Part shown: in pieces, positions 49,001 through 57,237 of the stretch
Position numbering within the stretch: the first letter of the stretch is position 1
Layout of the letters: each line of letters begins with the position of its first letter
Origin: Vicinamibacterales bacterium
GTDB lineage: Bacteria > Acidobacteriota > Vicinamibacteria > Vicinamibacterales > UBA2999
DNA length: 64,000 nt
Assembly: GCA_041659285.1 (NCBI GenBank)
Contig: JBAZYO010000011.1
Location: 124,001 to 188,000, forward strand
Direction of reading: 5' to 3'
Notes under the pieces: model-generated
The model's input: the letters and a program-made list of their open reading frames with translations, nothing else
Database searches by the model: none
What the model was told of the DNA's origin: nothing
Made by a program: the position numbers and the translations under genes

Positions 49001-50891
49001 AGTAGCGCTTCGACGAGTCGACCTTCAGGTCGGCCAGCGTCGTCTCGTCGCCCGACCGCGTCACCGGCATATAGCTCGCGTGGAAGCTCACCGACACCGT
49101 GTTCGGATCGAGCACGCCGGGATTCACGTGATAGGTGCGATCCTCCTCCAGCGTCCAGCGGAATGCGCCCACGTTCTCGCCGGCCGGACCGAGGACCGTC
49201 AACAACAGCGGCGACAGCAGGTCCGCTCCAGGATCGACGACGGGAAACACACTGACGCCGGCTGCCACCGCCGCCGAGGCCGACGTGCCGCCGTTGTCAG
49301 AGACAACGAAGTTGAATGGATCCGGGGAAGGATCGGTGCCCGGATACGTGCCGGTTGCCGCGTAGATAACGTGGCCGTTGGGAATCGCGGTGCCGGTGCC
49401 CGGACCGCTCCTGAGGTCGGTGGGCAAAAGTGTAATCAGGGTGCTGTCGAGCGGGTTCACGCGACTGAGCGTGCCGTTCGACGGCAGCGAGGTGAGGTAG
49501 ACCGTGAGCGCGTCGCCATCGGGGTCACTGCCGCCGAGCGCGATGGGCAGCGACTCCGTGGCCTGGACACCGAGATCCTGGGTCTGGGCCTCGGGGGCGT
49601 CGGGAACCGCGCCGACGTTGATAATCACCGTCGCCAGGCTGTTGCCGCTCAGGTTGACCGCGCGATAGGTGAACGAGTCAACGCCGAAGAAATTTGCCGC
49701 CGGCGTATAGGTAAAGCTGCCGTCGCTCAGGAACGCGACCGCACCTGCGCCGGCGCTGGTCGCCAACTCGTAACTGGTGGCCCCGGTGTCGTTCGCAACC
49801 ACGCTGCCACCTATGGCCGTGTCTTCGGCCGTGCCGACGAGGTCGTTGGCCGCGACCGGTGCGCCGCCGGAAGCCGCACCGGTGATGCGCAACTTCGCCA
49901 GCATGCCGGCGCCGCCCTGCCCTTCCGCCGACAGGCTGAGCGACCGGTCATACACCGGGTAGTCGCCGCCCACGGCCGGGGTCCACAATGCGTCATGGGT
50001 CTTGCCGGCCGCGAGCAGGATGGCCCCTTGCGGACGGGCGAAGGGATACTTGTTGCCGTCTTCGGCCACGATGCTGAACGTGCCGTTGTCGAGCACCGGC
50101 ACGTGCGTGCGAAGACCGGCATTGAGGAACCGCAGCAGGGTCGGCTGACCGGCCGCGCCGGCCGCAATCGCCGGGGACGCCGCGTTGGCGTAGGAGGTGC
50201 CGTTAATCAGGAACAACGTCGGGTTGTAGTTGAACGTGCTGGTCGGTCCGGCAGGCGTGCCGTAGGTGCCGTCGGCCACCGCCTGGTGCAACGCCCGATC
50301 GATCTCGCTGTACACCAGCACGGCTTCATTGCTGTAGGGCACGCCGGCGTAGGCGTTGCCGGCCGCCGCGTCCTGCGTGAGCGCGCCGTACAGACCCATC
50401 TGAATCTGGACCGCCTGATGCGAGCCGCTTTGATACAGGAATGTGCCGGGCTTCAGGCTGGTGAACACGTAGGGGGCCGAACTGCCCGGTGCCACTTCGG
50501 GGACCATCGACACCACGCGACCGCCGGCCACCACCGGCGCACCGGCAAACGCCTGCCCGGGGATCACGAGCGACGTGTTCGTTCCCGGCGGGAGGTCGTT
50601 GTGCAGCACGATGGTCAGCGCGTTGCCGACCGGTACCGTGATGCGTGGGCCAGGCGACGACACCTCCTCGCCAGGCAGCAGGTCGCCGGCGGCGTCGGCC
50701 AGCCCATAGCCCCACATCGGCACGCTCACCATCGTGCCGTTCGGCAGCGTCACCGTCTTGTTGAACGGCGCGGCGACGACGTGGACCGTAGTCTGCGCCG
50801 CGGCGATCGCGGTCGACAATCCAAAGGCCGCAATCGCCAGGAACGCGACTCTCAGGACGGTGGCGGCGGATCCGTGATTCGTTCGCATCAT
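46074..50891 (-). CDS. giant multicopper-oxidase-like multidomain exported protein, about 1,605 aa
   Basis: Signal peptide (RVAFLAIAAFGLSTAIAAAQ), then two cupredoxin-like domains (~45-345) with YGLADAAGDLLPGEEVSSPGPRI and FLYQSGSHQAVQIQMGLYGAL; most copper-ligand His are missing. Next are cadherin/VCBS-like domains (DLVGTAEDTAIGGSVVANDTGA; GGSDPDGDALTVYL). SdrD-B-like repeats follow (VFRDNAPLNGMWDTNEEPLEG; VFTDSNGNGFRDDGEAGIPEQ), then carboxypeptidase-like beta domains. The last 12 residues (GLARLRSRRRM) break a TIG domain that continues in the next frame as LGATTIPTANVTVAP, indicating a one-base frameshift. Start: tandem ATG at 50891/50888. Probably extracellular, possibly metal-oxidising. 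Confidence 0.82.
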   Translation of the reverse strand: MMRTNHGSAATVLRVAFLAIAAFGLSTAIAAAQTTVHVVAAPFNKTVTLPNGTMVSVPMWGYGLADAAGDLLPGEEVSSPGPRITVPVGNALTIVLHNDLPPGTNTSLVIPGQAFAGAPVVAGGRVVSMVPEVAPGSSAPYVFTSLKPGTFLYQSGSHQAVQIQMGLYGALTQDAAAGNAYAGVPYSNEAVLVYSEIDRALHQAVADGTYGTPAGPTSTFNYNPTLFLINGTSYANAASPAIAAGAAGQPTLLRFLNAGLRTHVPVLDNGTFSIVAEDGNKYPFARPQGAILLAAGKTHDALWTPAVGGDYPVYDRSLSLSAEGQGGAGMLAKLRITGAASGGAPVAANDLVGTAEDTAIGGSVVANDTGATSYELATSAGAGAVAFLSDGSFTYTPAANFFGVDSFTYRAVNLSGNSLATVIINVGAVPDAPEAQTQDLGVQATESLPIALGGSDPDGDALTVYLTSLPSNGTLSRVNPLDSTLITLLPTDLRSGPGTGTAIPNGHVIYAATGTYPGTDPSPDPFNFVVSDNGGTSASAAVAAGVSVFPVVDPGADLLSPLLLTVLGPAGENVGAFRWTLEEDRTYHVNPGVLDPNTVSVSFHASYMPVTRSGDETTLADLKVDSSKRYFVSVLPKVGSYNNGGASVAVGQSAVTVRVNSGPTPTAQIRVRVFRDNAPLNGMWDTNEEPLEGFSVTIEDAGGRYGMSAAQQLMDAFGNQIGTTYQPCPVAGTCTAPEVLSYGRGYLLSDAEGWALIQNLAPGKYGVKVVSPGGTSWQQTATIEGTRVIDAWVKANEPTYFAEFGPPGPHADIGFTERVNTLGAGGNTISGQVTNLHHSRPPNFQMFSGATFNFTQPWVALNTGATGGTLLYAQPTDPEGIFTISGVAPGTYQLVIFDSALNLIIATKVINVTTSLALGEVPVQQWYTRLYHYVFTDSNGNGFRDDGEAGIPEQAINLRFRDGTMYQSMPTDGTGFVPFEQVFPFFSWLVAEVDFTRFKATGVTAVVDAGGDPINGAWPGQIGADLDPQVLVPQPQTENGGASYRTETGPVLLEAFQGFIGQSSVLMWGKAPYASPDEVAPDVNVFPFDDFPGLGDTDHGKLGAFDGDQFNGGISGIVHYSVTRAENDPRWGGAEVWEPGIADVTVQLWDATRTKLLNEVTTDSWDASQPTGCQGAVYNFLGTDKDCFDGLRNFNQVRPGVFDGGYAFMSQFEPINPASLTANWLTPVAERGLGFREVPIPAGKYVVRVVPPRGYKIVKEEDKNVDFGDEYIPQEFYLGGYPLGAGGAGSAPPKAGVDYEPLAVPFCVGSLHEVPAELALYPDVPGAYAGDQRPLCDQKLVTLRNGHNPGANFFLFTEAPIAGHIIGFVLDDTANEFDPNAPTFGEKYAPPFLPISIRDWTGREITSTYTDAYGVYNVLVPSTFTANQPIPSGMSPSMLTACINSSTTVNAAGETVPNPDHMKQYTQFCYTFNYMPGATTYLDTPVLPTGAFTGVGQFPVDAELPSGTPVIAKVTNVADLATGATSSAAQIGPYIVDRTTAGSPNLLPGTRTIEVTSGGMHSVPNPAYDGFEGAEPVTILRDYTFGAALNRITVGLARLRSRRRM

Positions 50892-50984
50892 GATGAATCC
50901 CTTTGACGACAAATGGACTGTCCAATCGCGCGATGCGGCCCGCCCGCATCACATTTCCCCGCACGTCCAGGCGACGGCCGCCGG

Positions 50985-52334
50985 CTACGGAATCGGCACG
51001 CTGGTCGGTTCCACGACGAGCATCGTCATCATTCCGCCGGGGAAGACGTCGTAGTTCGTGATTTCCTTTTCGGTGTGGGAATGCCACATGTAGGTGTAGC
51101 CGGCGTTCGGGTTGAGGCCGCCTTCTCCGGGCGGCAGCAACGCCATCGAACCCAGGAACGCGCCGGCCCAGAATCCGCCGAACGTCAGGCCGAACTGCTC
51201 GGGCTGCGTGACCGGAATCTTGATGCCGTGGTCGGGGCAGTACTCGAGCTTGCTCGCGGTCTTTTCGAATCCGGGGCCCGCGGCCGCGAGACCGGCCGCG
51301 TTCGCCGTGCACGTGTGCGCGTACAGCGGATCCGTGGGGTCGCCGTAGATGTCCCAGCCCAGGTCCTTGCCGGTCCAGCTGAAGATCGCATCGACCGTCT
51401 GGCCGGGCAGCGACTGGATGGTGAACACCTCGTGAGACAGGTCGAGGGCATCGCCCGGCGCGCTCTGCTTGAGGAAGCCGTCAACCGCGATGATGCGGGC
51501 GTGATTGCCGTGATGGTGGAACGGGTGCATGTCGCGACCACCGCCGATGACCCGCATCAGGACCCGGTCTCCGGCGTGGGTCCGCGGCAACGCGTTGTAG
51601 GGCTGCGTCGGCAGGAGCGCCGTGCCGGCCTCCGCCATCGTGTCGGGCGCGTTGCGGCCGTTGATGAACCAGTAATTCACGAACGGATTCGCCAGCTTCC
51701 CGGACGCGTCGACGGCGGCGACGCCCTGCTGCTCCACCATGTCGTGAATCGTCGAGTCGATCTCCGAGAGCAGGAACAAGTACTCCTGGTCAAACGCCGA
51801 CTGCGTCGTGTCGTACGCCTGGTTGGCGGCGGCCGGTCGCACGATCAGCGCGCCCATCAGGCCCATCTCGATCTGCAGATCGGGCCGCGACGCGCTGTTG
51901 TAGAGGAAGGTGCCGGGCCGCGACGCCGTGAAGGTGTACGTCACCGTGGACCCTTGAACAGCCTCGAGGCCGAGAGGCCCCTGGATGCAGGTGCCGCCGC
52001 ACGTCGCCGTCACCCCGGACTGCCCGGGGAACGCCAGCGACACCCGCTGCCCGGCATCCAGGCCCGTCGGGTTGGCGACCGTAATCGACACCGCGGCGCC
52101 CTGGTTCACGATCAGCGTCGGCCCGGGGTACTGCGCGCGCCCAGGCCCGGCCGAAAAGCCCCAGAACAGAAAATTGCCGCCCTCGGGCGTCGAGATGCGG
52201 TCGGCCTTCGCGGTCAGCGTGAACGATGTGCCCGTGACACCCAGCACGTCCGCCTGCGCGCTGGCAGCGGACAGAATCCCGAGAAACGCGAGTACGGCGA
52301 TCCGGACGCGCGCGACGTGGCTTGTGCGTAACAT
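50985..52334 (-). CDS. multicopper oxidase-like protein carrying C-terminal-type ligands, 449 aa
   Basis: The ATG at 52334 has AGGAG upstream and gives a signal peptide (RVRIAVLAFLGILSAASAQA). The first cupredoxin region has no HxH motifs (GTFLYNSASRPDLQIEMGLMGAL). The second has GGRDMHPFHHHGNHARI and, near the end, YTYMWHSHTEKEITNYDVFPGGMMTMLVV, both with typical multicopper-oxidase His spacing. Cys in LEYCPDHG and CTANA may form a disulfide. It is the second gene of the multicopper-oxidase set, between the 414-aa and the giant proteins. The ligand set looks incomplete for a single-chain oxidase. Confidence 0.85.
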   Translation of the reverse strand: MLRTSHVARVRIAVLAFLGILSAASAQADVLGVTGTSFTLTAKADRISTPEGGNFLFWGFSAGPGRAQYPGPTLIVNQGAAVSITVANPTGLDAGQRVSLAFPGQSGVTATCGGTCIQGPLGLEAVQGSTVTYTFTASRPGTFLYNSASRPDLQIEMGLMGALIVRPAAANQAYDTTQSAFDQEYLFLLSEIDSTIHDMVEQQGVAAVDASGKLANPFVNYWFINGRNAPDTMAEAGTALLPTQPYNALPRTHAGDRVLMRVIGGGRDMHPFHHHGNHARIIAVDGFLKQSAPGDALDLSHEVFTIQSLPGQTVDAIFSWTGKDLGWDIYGDPTDPLYAHTCTANAAGLAAAGPGFEKTASKLEYCPDHGIKIPVTQPEQFGLTFGGFWAGAFLGSMALLPPGEGGLNPNAGYTYMWHSHTEKEITNYDVFPGGMMTMLVVEPTSVPIP

Positions 52335-52451
52335 GTGTCGCTCCTGATATCGCTGATGGTCGGGCGTTGGCGGTTGGCCTGTCGCGCGCGGTCGCCGATC
52401 CATGCGCCCGGCCGGCCGGGCGTCGACAACCAACCACTCACGCCCCGTCCA

Positions 52452-53696
52452 CTACTGAATGCGGATCTCCGTCATCATCCCGCCGAAGTCCTGCGTGTCG
52501 TTGCTCAGGTAATTGAGGTTCGTCGTGTAGAGCAGGTAGGTCCCGGACAAGCCGGTGGTGTCGAGGATGACATCCACCGATTCGCCGCCGCCGACCGTCA
52601 CCGAATTCGTCGTGAACGTCAGGTCGGTGCCCGACGGACCACGATGCAGCCGCGCGCTTTGGCCGACCACCTTCATCGGGATGGTCGACGCCAGCGTATA
52701 GAAGCGCGTGACGTTCAGGTTCGAGATCCGCAGCAGCACCCGCTGGCCGGCGGTCGCCGTCACCAGGCTGTCGACCGGCTGCGACGCCTTGGGCCCGCGA
52801 TCGGTGTCGGTGGATAGCGCCACCGGGTTGACCGTGTCTGGGTAACCGCGGCCGTTGAGCATGCCGTAGCGATCGCGCATCGTCGCGAACGGCAGCGGCT
52901 GCACGGTCTCGCTGGCGTCGTGGAAGTCCGGATCGAACGAGCCGATCTGGATCGCCTTCTCGACGTCGTAGCGCGTCGAGCCGTCGCCGTCGTTGTAGGC
53001 GTACTGCTGCCCGGTCGTGTGGGTGAAGGACCCGAGGGCCGTGCCGCCCGGCAGCGTGTTCTGCCGCGGCTTCACATAGAGGTTACCGAGCATGCCCATC
53101 TGCATGTGCTCGGTCGCCTCGACGTGACAGTGATACATGTAGGTCCCGGGCTCCATGATCTTGTAGTAGTAGCTCAGCGACGACCCCATGTTCACGCTGA
53201 GCGAGTTTTCCGGCGTGCCATCGAAGATCGGCGCGGCATTCGGAAATCCGTGGAAGTGCACCGAGTGCGGATCCGACAGGTCCGGGCGCATCACCATGCC
53301 GACGTTGGTCAGGCTCAAGTAGAAGTGCTGTCCCTCGTTCAGCGTGATCGTGGGCGCCGGGAAGTTGGCCGCCAACGCGCCCACCTCCATCACCTGGCCC
53401 GGTGGCACCGCGGTCACGTCGGAGAACCCGAACATGTATTGCGGCCGGCCGTCGGCCATCGTCACGAAGCCGTCGCCACCCGCGAGGTGCATGCACTTGA
53501 TGTCGGGGATACCGTCCCCATCGGAGTCGGGCCCGGCCGCGTCAGGAACCCCGTCATCATTCGTGTCGACTGACGGCGGACACTGGACGTACACCGCACC
53601 GTTGGCACTCCCCTGCGCCGACGCCGGCGTACTGCACAGCAGCACCGCGAACACGCCAATTCCGCCCAGAACAGGTAGACCTGCTCTCCAGTGCAT
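52452..53696 (-). CDS. multicopper oxidase with Ca-binding Asp repeat, 414 aa
   Basis: Signal peptide (RAGLPVLGGIGVFAVLLCSTPASAQ); then a thrombospondin-3/dockerin-like calcium motif (DTNDDGVPDAAGPDSDGDGIPD). The first cupredoxin domain carries DPHSVHFHGFPNA and TYMYHCHVEATEHMQMGMLG, giving HxH, HCH, His and Met, i.e. type 1 copper ligands plus part of a trinuclear site. The second cupredoxin domain (TAGQRVLLRISNLNVTRFYTL) has no such ligands. It is the first gene of the operon and is divergent from the two-component genes, which probably control it. A role in oxidation of Mn, Fe or Cu, or of phenolics, is inferred from family. Confidence 0.88.
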   Translation of the reverse strand: MHWRAGLPVLGGIGVFAVLLCSTPASAQGSANGAVYVQCPPSVDTNDDGVPDAAGPDSDGDGIPDIKCMHLAGGDGFVTMADGRPQYMFGFSDVTAVPPGQVMEVGALAANFPAPTITLNEGQHFYLSLTNVGMVMRPDLSDPHSVHFHGFPNAAPIFDGTPENSLSVNMGSSLSYYYKIMEPGTYMYHCHVEATEHMQMGMLGNLYVKPRQNTLPGGTALGSFTHTTGQQYAYNDGDGSTRYDVEKAIQIGSFDPDFHDASETVQPLPFATMRDRYGMLNGRGYPDTVNPVALSTDTDRGPKASQPVDSLVTATAGQRVLLRISNLNVTRFYTLASTIPMKVVGQSARLHRGPSGTDLTFTTNSVTVGGGESVDVILDTTGLSGTYLLYTTNLNYLSNDTQDFGGMMTEIRIQ

Positions 53697-53993
53697 ACCG
53701 CCTCCTTCGTGCGCAGTTCTCCGAGCACGTCGCACGTCTGCTAATCACGGGTAGGGCGGACGAAGCCCGGCCTCGCCTGCCTGTGTGTGCTGCGTGGCGG
53801 CGCGGCGCCCATCCACGAGCAACTCATAAGGGGGTGTGGCCTCGTCAATACGTACGGGGCGGATGCACAAAAGGCGAACAATGCGCCGGCGTCAGAGTTT
53901 TGTGCTCGCGGAGGCATTGCACTGATGTATATAGACGACAGGCTGGCGGGTTCCCCGGCGGTATGCTCCCTCCCCCCAACGAAAGGAGCGCTT
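53697..53993. promoter_or_regulatory. divergent promoter region: multicopper-oxidase operon / response regulator
   Basis: This 297-base spacer lies between the divergent starts at 53696 and 53994. It has no gene. The strong ribosome-binding site AAAGGAGCG (53982-53990) serves the response regulator. Binding sites for that OmpR-type regulator are expected here, but I could not identify a clear direct repeat by eye. Confidence 0.5.
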
Positions 53994-54671
53994 GTGCGCG
54001 TGTTGATCGTGGAAGACAACCCGGCGACGCGGGACACGCTAACGCGTGGGCTCGTCGAGGAGTTGTTTCACGTGGATGCGGTTGCCAGTGGTGCTGCGGC
54101 GGAAGCGCGGGTCCAGGAAAGCGCCTTCGACGTCATCGTGCTCGACGTGATCCTCCCGGACCACGACGGCTTCACCGTGTGCCGGCGGCTCCGGGCGCGC
54201 GGGGTGGACACCCCCATCCTGCTGCTCACCGGCCGGCACGCGCTCGACGATCGCGTGCGCGGGCTCGATGCCGGCGGCGACGACTATCTCGCCAAGCCCT
54301 TCGCGTTTCGCGAGTTGCTGGCCCGCATCCGCGCGCTCACCCGGCGCGGCCGCGCCGCGCACGCCGGTGTCACTTTGGCCCACGGCCCCATCGAACTCGA
54401 TCAGCGTGATCACGTGGTCCGCCGCCACGGCAAAATCGTCGACCTGACCGCGACCGAGTTCCGCCTCCTCCAATACCTCATGCTCCGGCCCGAGGCGGTG
54501 ATCAGCCGTGACGAGCTCGCCCGGCACGTGTGGGCCGACAGCATCGATCCGCACTCGAACGTGATCGACGTCTACATCGGCTATCTCCGCAAGAAGCTGG
54601 GCGAAGACGGCTTCGGCGTCGTGCGAACCGTCAGGCGTTCCGGGTACAGCCTGACCCGGAATCAGGTGTAG
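53994..54671 (+). CDS. OmpR/PhoB-family response regulator, 225 aa
   Basis: The GTG at 53994 has AAAGGAG upstream and starts exactly at VRVLIVEDNPATRDTL. Receiver: acidic ED pair (9-10), phosphoacceptor in VIVLDVILPDHDG, Thr in ILLLTGRHA and Lys in LAKPF. DNA-binding winged helix: GPIELDQRDHVVRRHGKIVDLTATEFRLLQYLMLRPEAVISRDELARHVW and IDVYIGYLRKKLGEDGFGVVRTVRRSGYSL. A sensor-like gene follows 5 bases downstream. Its position divergent from the multicopper-oxidase operon suggests control of that operon, for example by copper or redox stress. Confidence 0.93.
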   Translation: MRVLIVEDNPATRDTLTRGLVEELFHVDAVASGAAAEARVQESAFDVIVLDVILPDHDGFTVCRRLRARGVDTPILLLTGRHALDDRVRGLDAGGDDYLAKPFAFRELLARIRALTRRGRAAHAGVTLAHGPIELDQRDHVVRRHGKIVDLTATEFRLLQYLMLRPEAVISRDELARHVWADSIDPHSNVIDVYIGYLRKKLGEDGFGVVRTVRRSGYSLTRNQV

Positions 54672-54676
54672 CCGCC

Positions 54677-55483
54677 ATGGGTCGTGCCACCCGGCCAGGC
54701 AAGGCGCTCGCCTGGCTGACGCGGGCCCTGAGCCGAGGCACTCAGTCCACGCCGCAGCCGCCGGCGCGCGGCGACACCGCGCCCGACGAATCGCGCCTGA
54801 CCATGCAGGCGTTCGTGACGTCGCTGATCCACGAACTTCGCACGCCGCTGGCGGCGCTGTCGGGCGAGGTGGAAATCGCGCTGCGGCACGATCGCTCGCC
54901 GGCGGTCTACCGGGACACGCTGGCGCGCATCGCCGAGCACGTCATCGAACTGGAAGACATCACCGGCGACCTCGCGCTGCTCGCGGATCCGGACGGCTTT
55001 CGCGCGCTGTCGGAGTCGACGGTGGACCTCAGCGCGCTCACCAGCCAGCTGTCGCTGCACTACAAGAGCGACCAGCTGATCGTGCCGATCGCCGCGTCGA
55101 GCATTTACGTGTCGGGCCACGAGCTCCTGCTGACGCGGGCCTTCAGGCTCGTGCTCGATCACGCGGTGCGATACCGCGGGCACGGGTCGTCGGTGCGGCT
55201 GCAGATCGCGCCGCACGACCACCCGATGGGCGCGGTGCATCTCATGCTCGACGCCACGCCGCCAGGATTCGCGCGCCGCACGTGGTACCACCTGATCGAC
55301 GATCACGCCGACCCGGAGGTGTTCGAGAGCCCGGGCCTCTTGCGTCTGCGCACCGCATCGAGCATCGTCCGCCTGTCGGGCGGCTCGCTGGCGGTGGACG
55401 GCGCCGACGGCGCCGTGTGCGTGCGCATCCAGCTGCGCGAGGCGCCCGCCGACGACACGCCCCGCGTGACCGCGCTTGATTGA
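54677..55483 (+). CDS. truncated histidine-kinase-like protein, 268 aa
   Basis: A HisKA segment (FVTSLIHELRTPLAALSGEVEIALRHD, H-box intact) is followed by a region in the place of HATPase_c (LTRAFRLVLDHAVRYRGHGSSVRLQIAP, FESPGLLRLRTASSIVRLSGGSLAVDG). The canonical N box (NLxxNAxK), DxGxG and GxGxGL motifs are absent or heavily altered, so ATP binding is doubtful. There are no membrane segments or periplasmic sensor. It may be a phosphotransfer or phosphatase partner of the response regulator immediately upstream rather than an autokinase. Confidence 0.78.
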   Translation: MGRATRPGKALAWLTRALSRGTQSTPQPPARGDTAPDESRLTMQAFVTSLIHELRTPLAALSGEVEIALRHDRSPAVYRDTLARIAEHVIELEDITGDLALLADPDGFRALSESTVDLSALTSQLSLHYKSDQLIVPIAASSIYVSGHELLLTRAFRLVLDHAVRYRGHGSSVRLQIAPHDHPMGAVHLMLDATPPGFARRTWYHLIDDHADPEVFESPGLLRLRTASSIVRLSGGSLAVDGADGAVCVRIQLREAPADDTPRVTALD

Positions 55484-55558
55484 TATGATGAGCGCGCATC
55501 GCAGGCCTCCGGAATTCAGCCGGCACCGGATGCTGCATCCATGTCCCGGAGGATTTTG

Positions 55559-57169
55559 ATGATCGCTCGTCTCTGTCGCGCCGCCGCCCTGTGTCTGTGT
55601 TGTCTGATAGCCGGCTCCTCCGCGAGCTGGGCTCAAGAGAGTCACCTCGACACCCCGGGCGAAATCCCCAAGTACGTCAGAGACCCCATCCCCCTCTACA
55701 CCGCCGCACTCGGCCCCTTCAAGCGGCCCATCTCCACCAAGAACGCGGAAGCGCAGGCCTTCTTCAACCAGGGCTTCCAGATGATGTACGCCTTCGCCCG
55801 CCTCGACGCCATCCGCTCGTTCCGCGAGGCGTGGAAGCGCGACCCCGACTGCGCCATCTGTTACTGGGGCGAAGGCTGGGCGTGGGGCTCGTACTTGAAC
55901 GGACCGATGTCGGCCGACCAGTCGCCCTTCGCCTATGCGGCCACGCAAAAGGCCGTCAGCCTGAAGGACAAGGCCACGCCGGTGGAGCGCGCCTTCATCG
56001 AGGCGCTCAACGTCCGCTACGTGAAGGACTTCGACGCCAAGACGCGCAAGGACCAGGACCAGGCCTACGCCGACGCCATGAAGAAGCTGGCGGAGCAGTA
56101 CCCGAACGACCTCGACGCGGTCACCCTCTACGGCGATGCGCTGTTCCTGCTCGAGCCGCGCCGCGGCACGCGCGACGTCAACGCGCCCAACATCAAGCGC
56201 CTGCACGGCGTGCTGGAATCGGTGCTGGCGAAGGATCCGAAGCATCCCGGCGCCTGCCACCTCTACGTGCACGCCACCGAGTCCACCGTCAAGCCGGAGA
56301 AGGCGGTGTTCTGCGCCGAGTACCTCGGCAAGACCATCCCGGGCGCCAGCCACATCAACCACATGCCGTCGCACACCTGGAACGAAGTGGGCCGCTGGTC
56401 CGATTCGGTGCGCGCCAACCTCGAGGCCTGGCACTCGGACCTGAAGGCCGACCTCGGCGAGGGCTTCGCCATCTATCCCGACCACAACCTTCACATGCTG
56501 CTCTACGCCGCGTCGATGGACGGCCAGGGCGCCATCGCCACGCAGGCCGGCAAGGACTACACCAAGCGCACGAGCGACACCATGTACCAGGCGCTGACGC
56601 TGATTCGCTTCGGCCGCTTCGACGAAGTCGTGGAGATCACCAGGCGCCCGGAACGCGAAATCCCGGCCGCCGCCTTCGACTTCTCACAGGGCTACGCCAA
56701 GCTGAAGTTGGGCGAGCCGGAGTTCGCCAAGGCCTACCTGGCCAAGGTGAAGAAGATCGCCGAGACCTCGAAGCAGGAGTTCCGCAGCCACTCGGCGTCA
56801 GCGCTGGTCGGCGTGATGGCCGGCATTCTCGACGGCGAAATTACGCGGATGGGCGGGGACGTGTCCGGCGCGATCGCCAGGTTCGAGGAAGCCGTAAAGC
56901 TGGATGACAAGTTGGAGTACGACGAGCCGGAGCCGCTGCCGTTCCCGGCGCGCCACTGGCTGGGCGCGGCCTTGATTGAGGCCAGGCGCCACGCCGACGC
57001 CGAGGCCGTGTATCGCGAAGACCTGAAACAGCACCCGCACAACGGCTGGTCGCTGCTCGGCCTGCAGCAGGCGCTGAAGGCGCAGGGCAAGACGGATCCG
57101 GCGGTGGACGACGACCTCGCCAGGAGCTGGGCGCGCTCCGACACCTGGACCCGGTCGTCGCGGTTCTAG
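55559..57169 (+). CDS. exported TPR-type protein, 536 aa
   Basis: The ATG at 55559 (MIARLCRAAALC) is preferred to the ATG at 55541 because GGAGG (55548-55552) lies at the right distance. A signal peptide ending in SSASWAQ is followed by tetratricopeptide-like helices: AEAQAFFNQGFQMMYAFARLDAIRSFREAWKRDPDCAICYWGEGWAWG, AYADAMKKLAEQYPNDLDAVTLYGDALF and RHADAEAVYREDLKQHPHNGWSLLGLQQAL. Central elements HLYVHATEST and HINHMPSHTWNEVGRW are typical of this large TPR family of soil bacteria. The role is unknown; periplasmic scaffolding is likely. Confidence 0.82.
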   Translation: MIARLCRAAALCLCCLIAGSSASWAQESHLDTPGEIPKYVRDPIPLYTAALGPFKRPISTKNAEAQAFFNQGFQMMYAFARLDAIRSFREAWKRDPDCAICYWGEGWAWGSYLNGPMSADQSPFAYAATQKAVSLKDKATPVERAFIEALNVRYVKDFDAKTRKDQDQAYADAMKKLAEQYPNDLDAVTLYGDALFLLEPRRGTRDVNAPNIKRLHGVLESVLAKDPKHPGACHLYVHATESTVKPEKAVFCAEYLGKTIPGASHINHMPSHTWNEVGRWSDSVRANLEAWHSDLKADLGEGFAIYPDHNLHMLLYAASMDGQGAIATQAGKDYTKRTSDTMYQALTLIRFGRFDEVVEITRRPEREIPAAAFDFSQGYAKLKLGEPEFAKAYLAKVKKIAETSKQEFRSHSASALVGVMAGILDGEITRMGGDVSGAIARFEEAVKLDDKLEYDEPEPLPFPARHWLGAALIEARRHADAEAVYREDLKQHPHNGWSLLGLQQALKAQGKTDPAVDDDLARSWARSDTWTRSSRF

Positions 57170-57237
57170 TGTAGGCCGCCCGCGTTCACCTGCGGCGCGG
57201 GCGCGATAATTGCAGCCGAAGCAGGAGGAGATTTCAC

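Noticed and set aside
46800..50906. Plus-strand frame of 1,368 codons opposite the multicopper-oxidase gene
   Set aside because: Arg/His/Gly-rich shadow; the minus strand has a signal peptide and recognisable domains.
54662..56494. Minus-strand 610-codon frame opposite the TPR and kinase-like genes
   Set aside because: Arg/Val/Gly-rich shadow; the plus strand has clear signal peptide, TPR and HisKA features.
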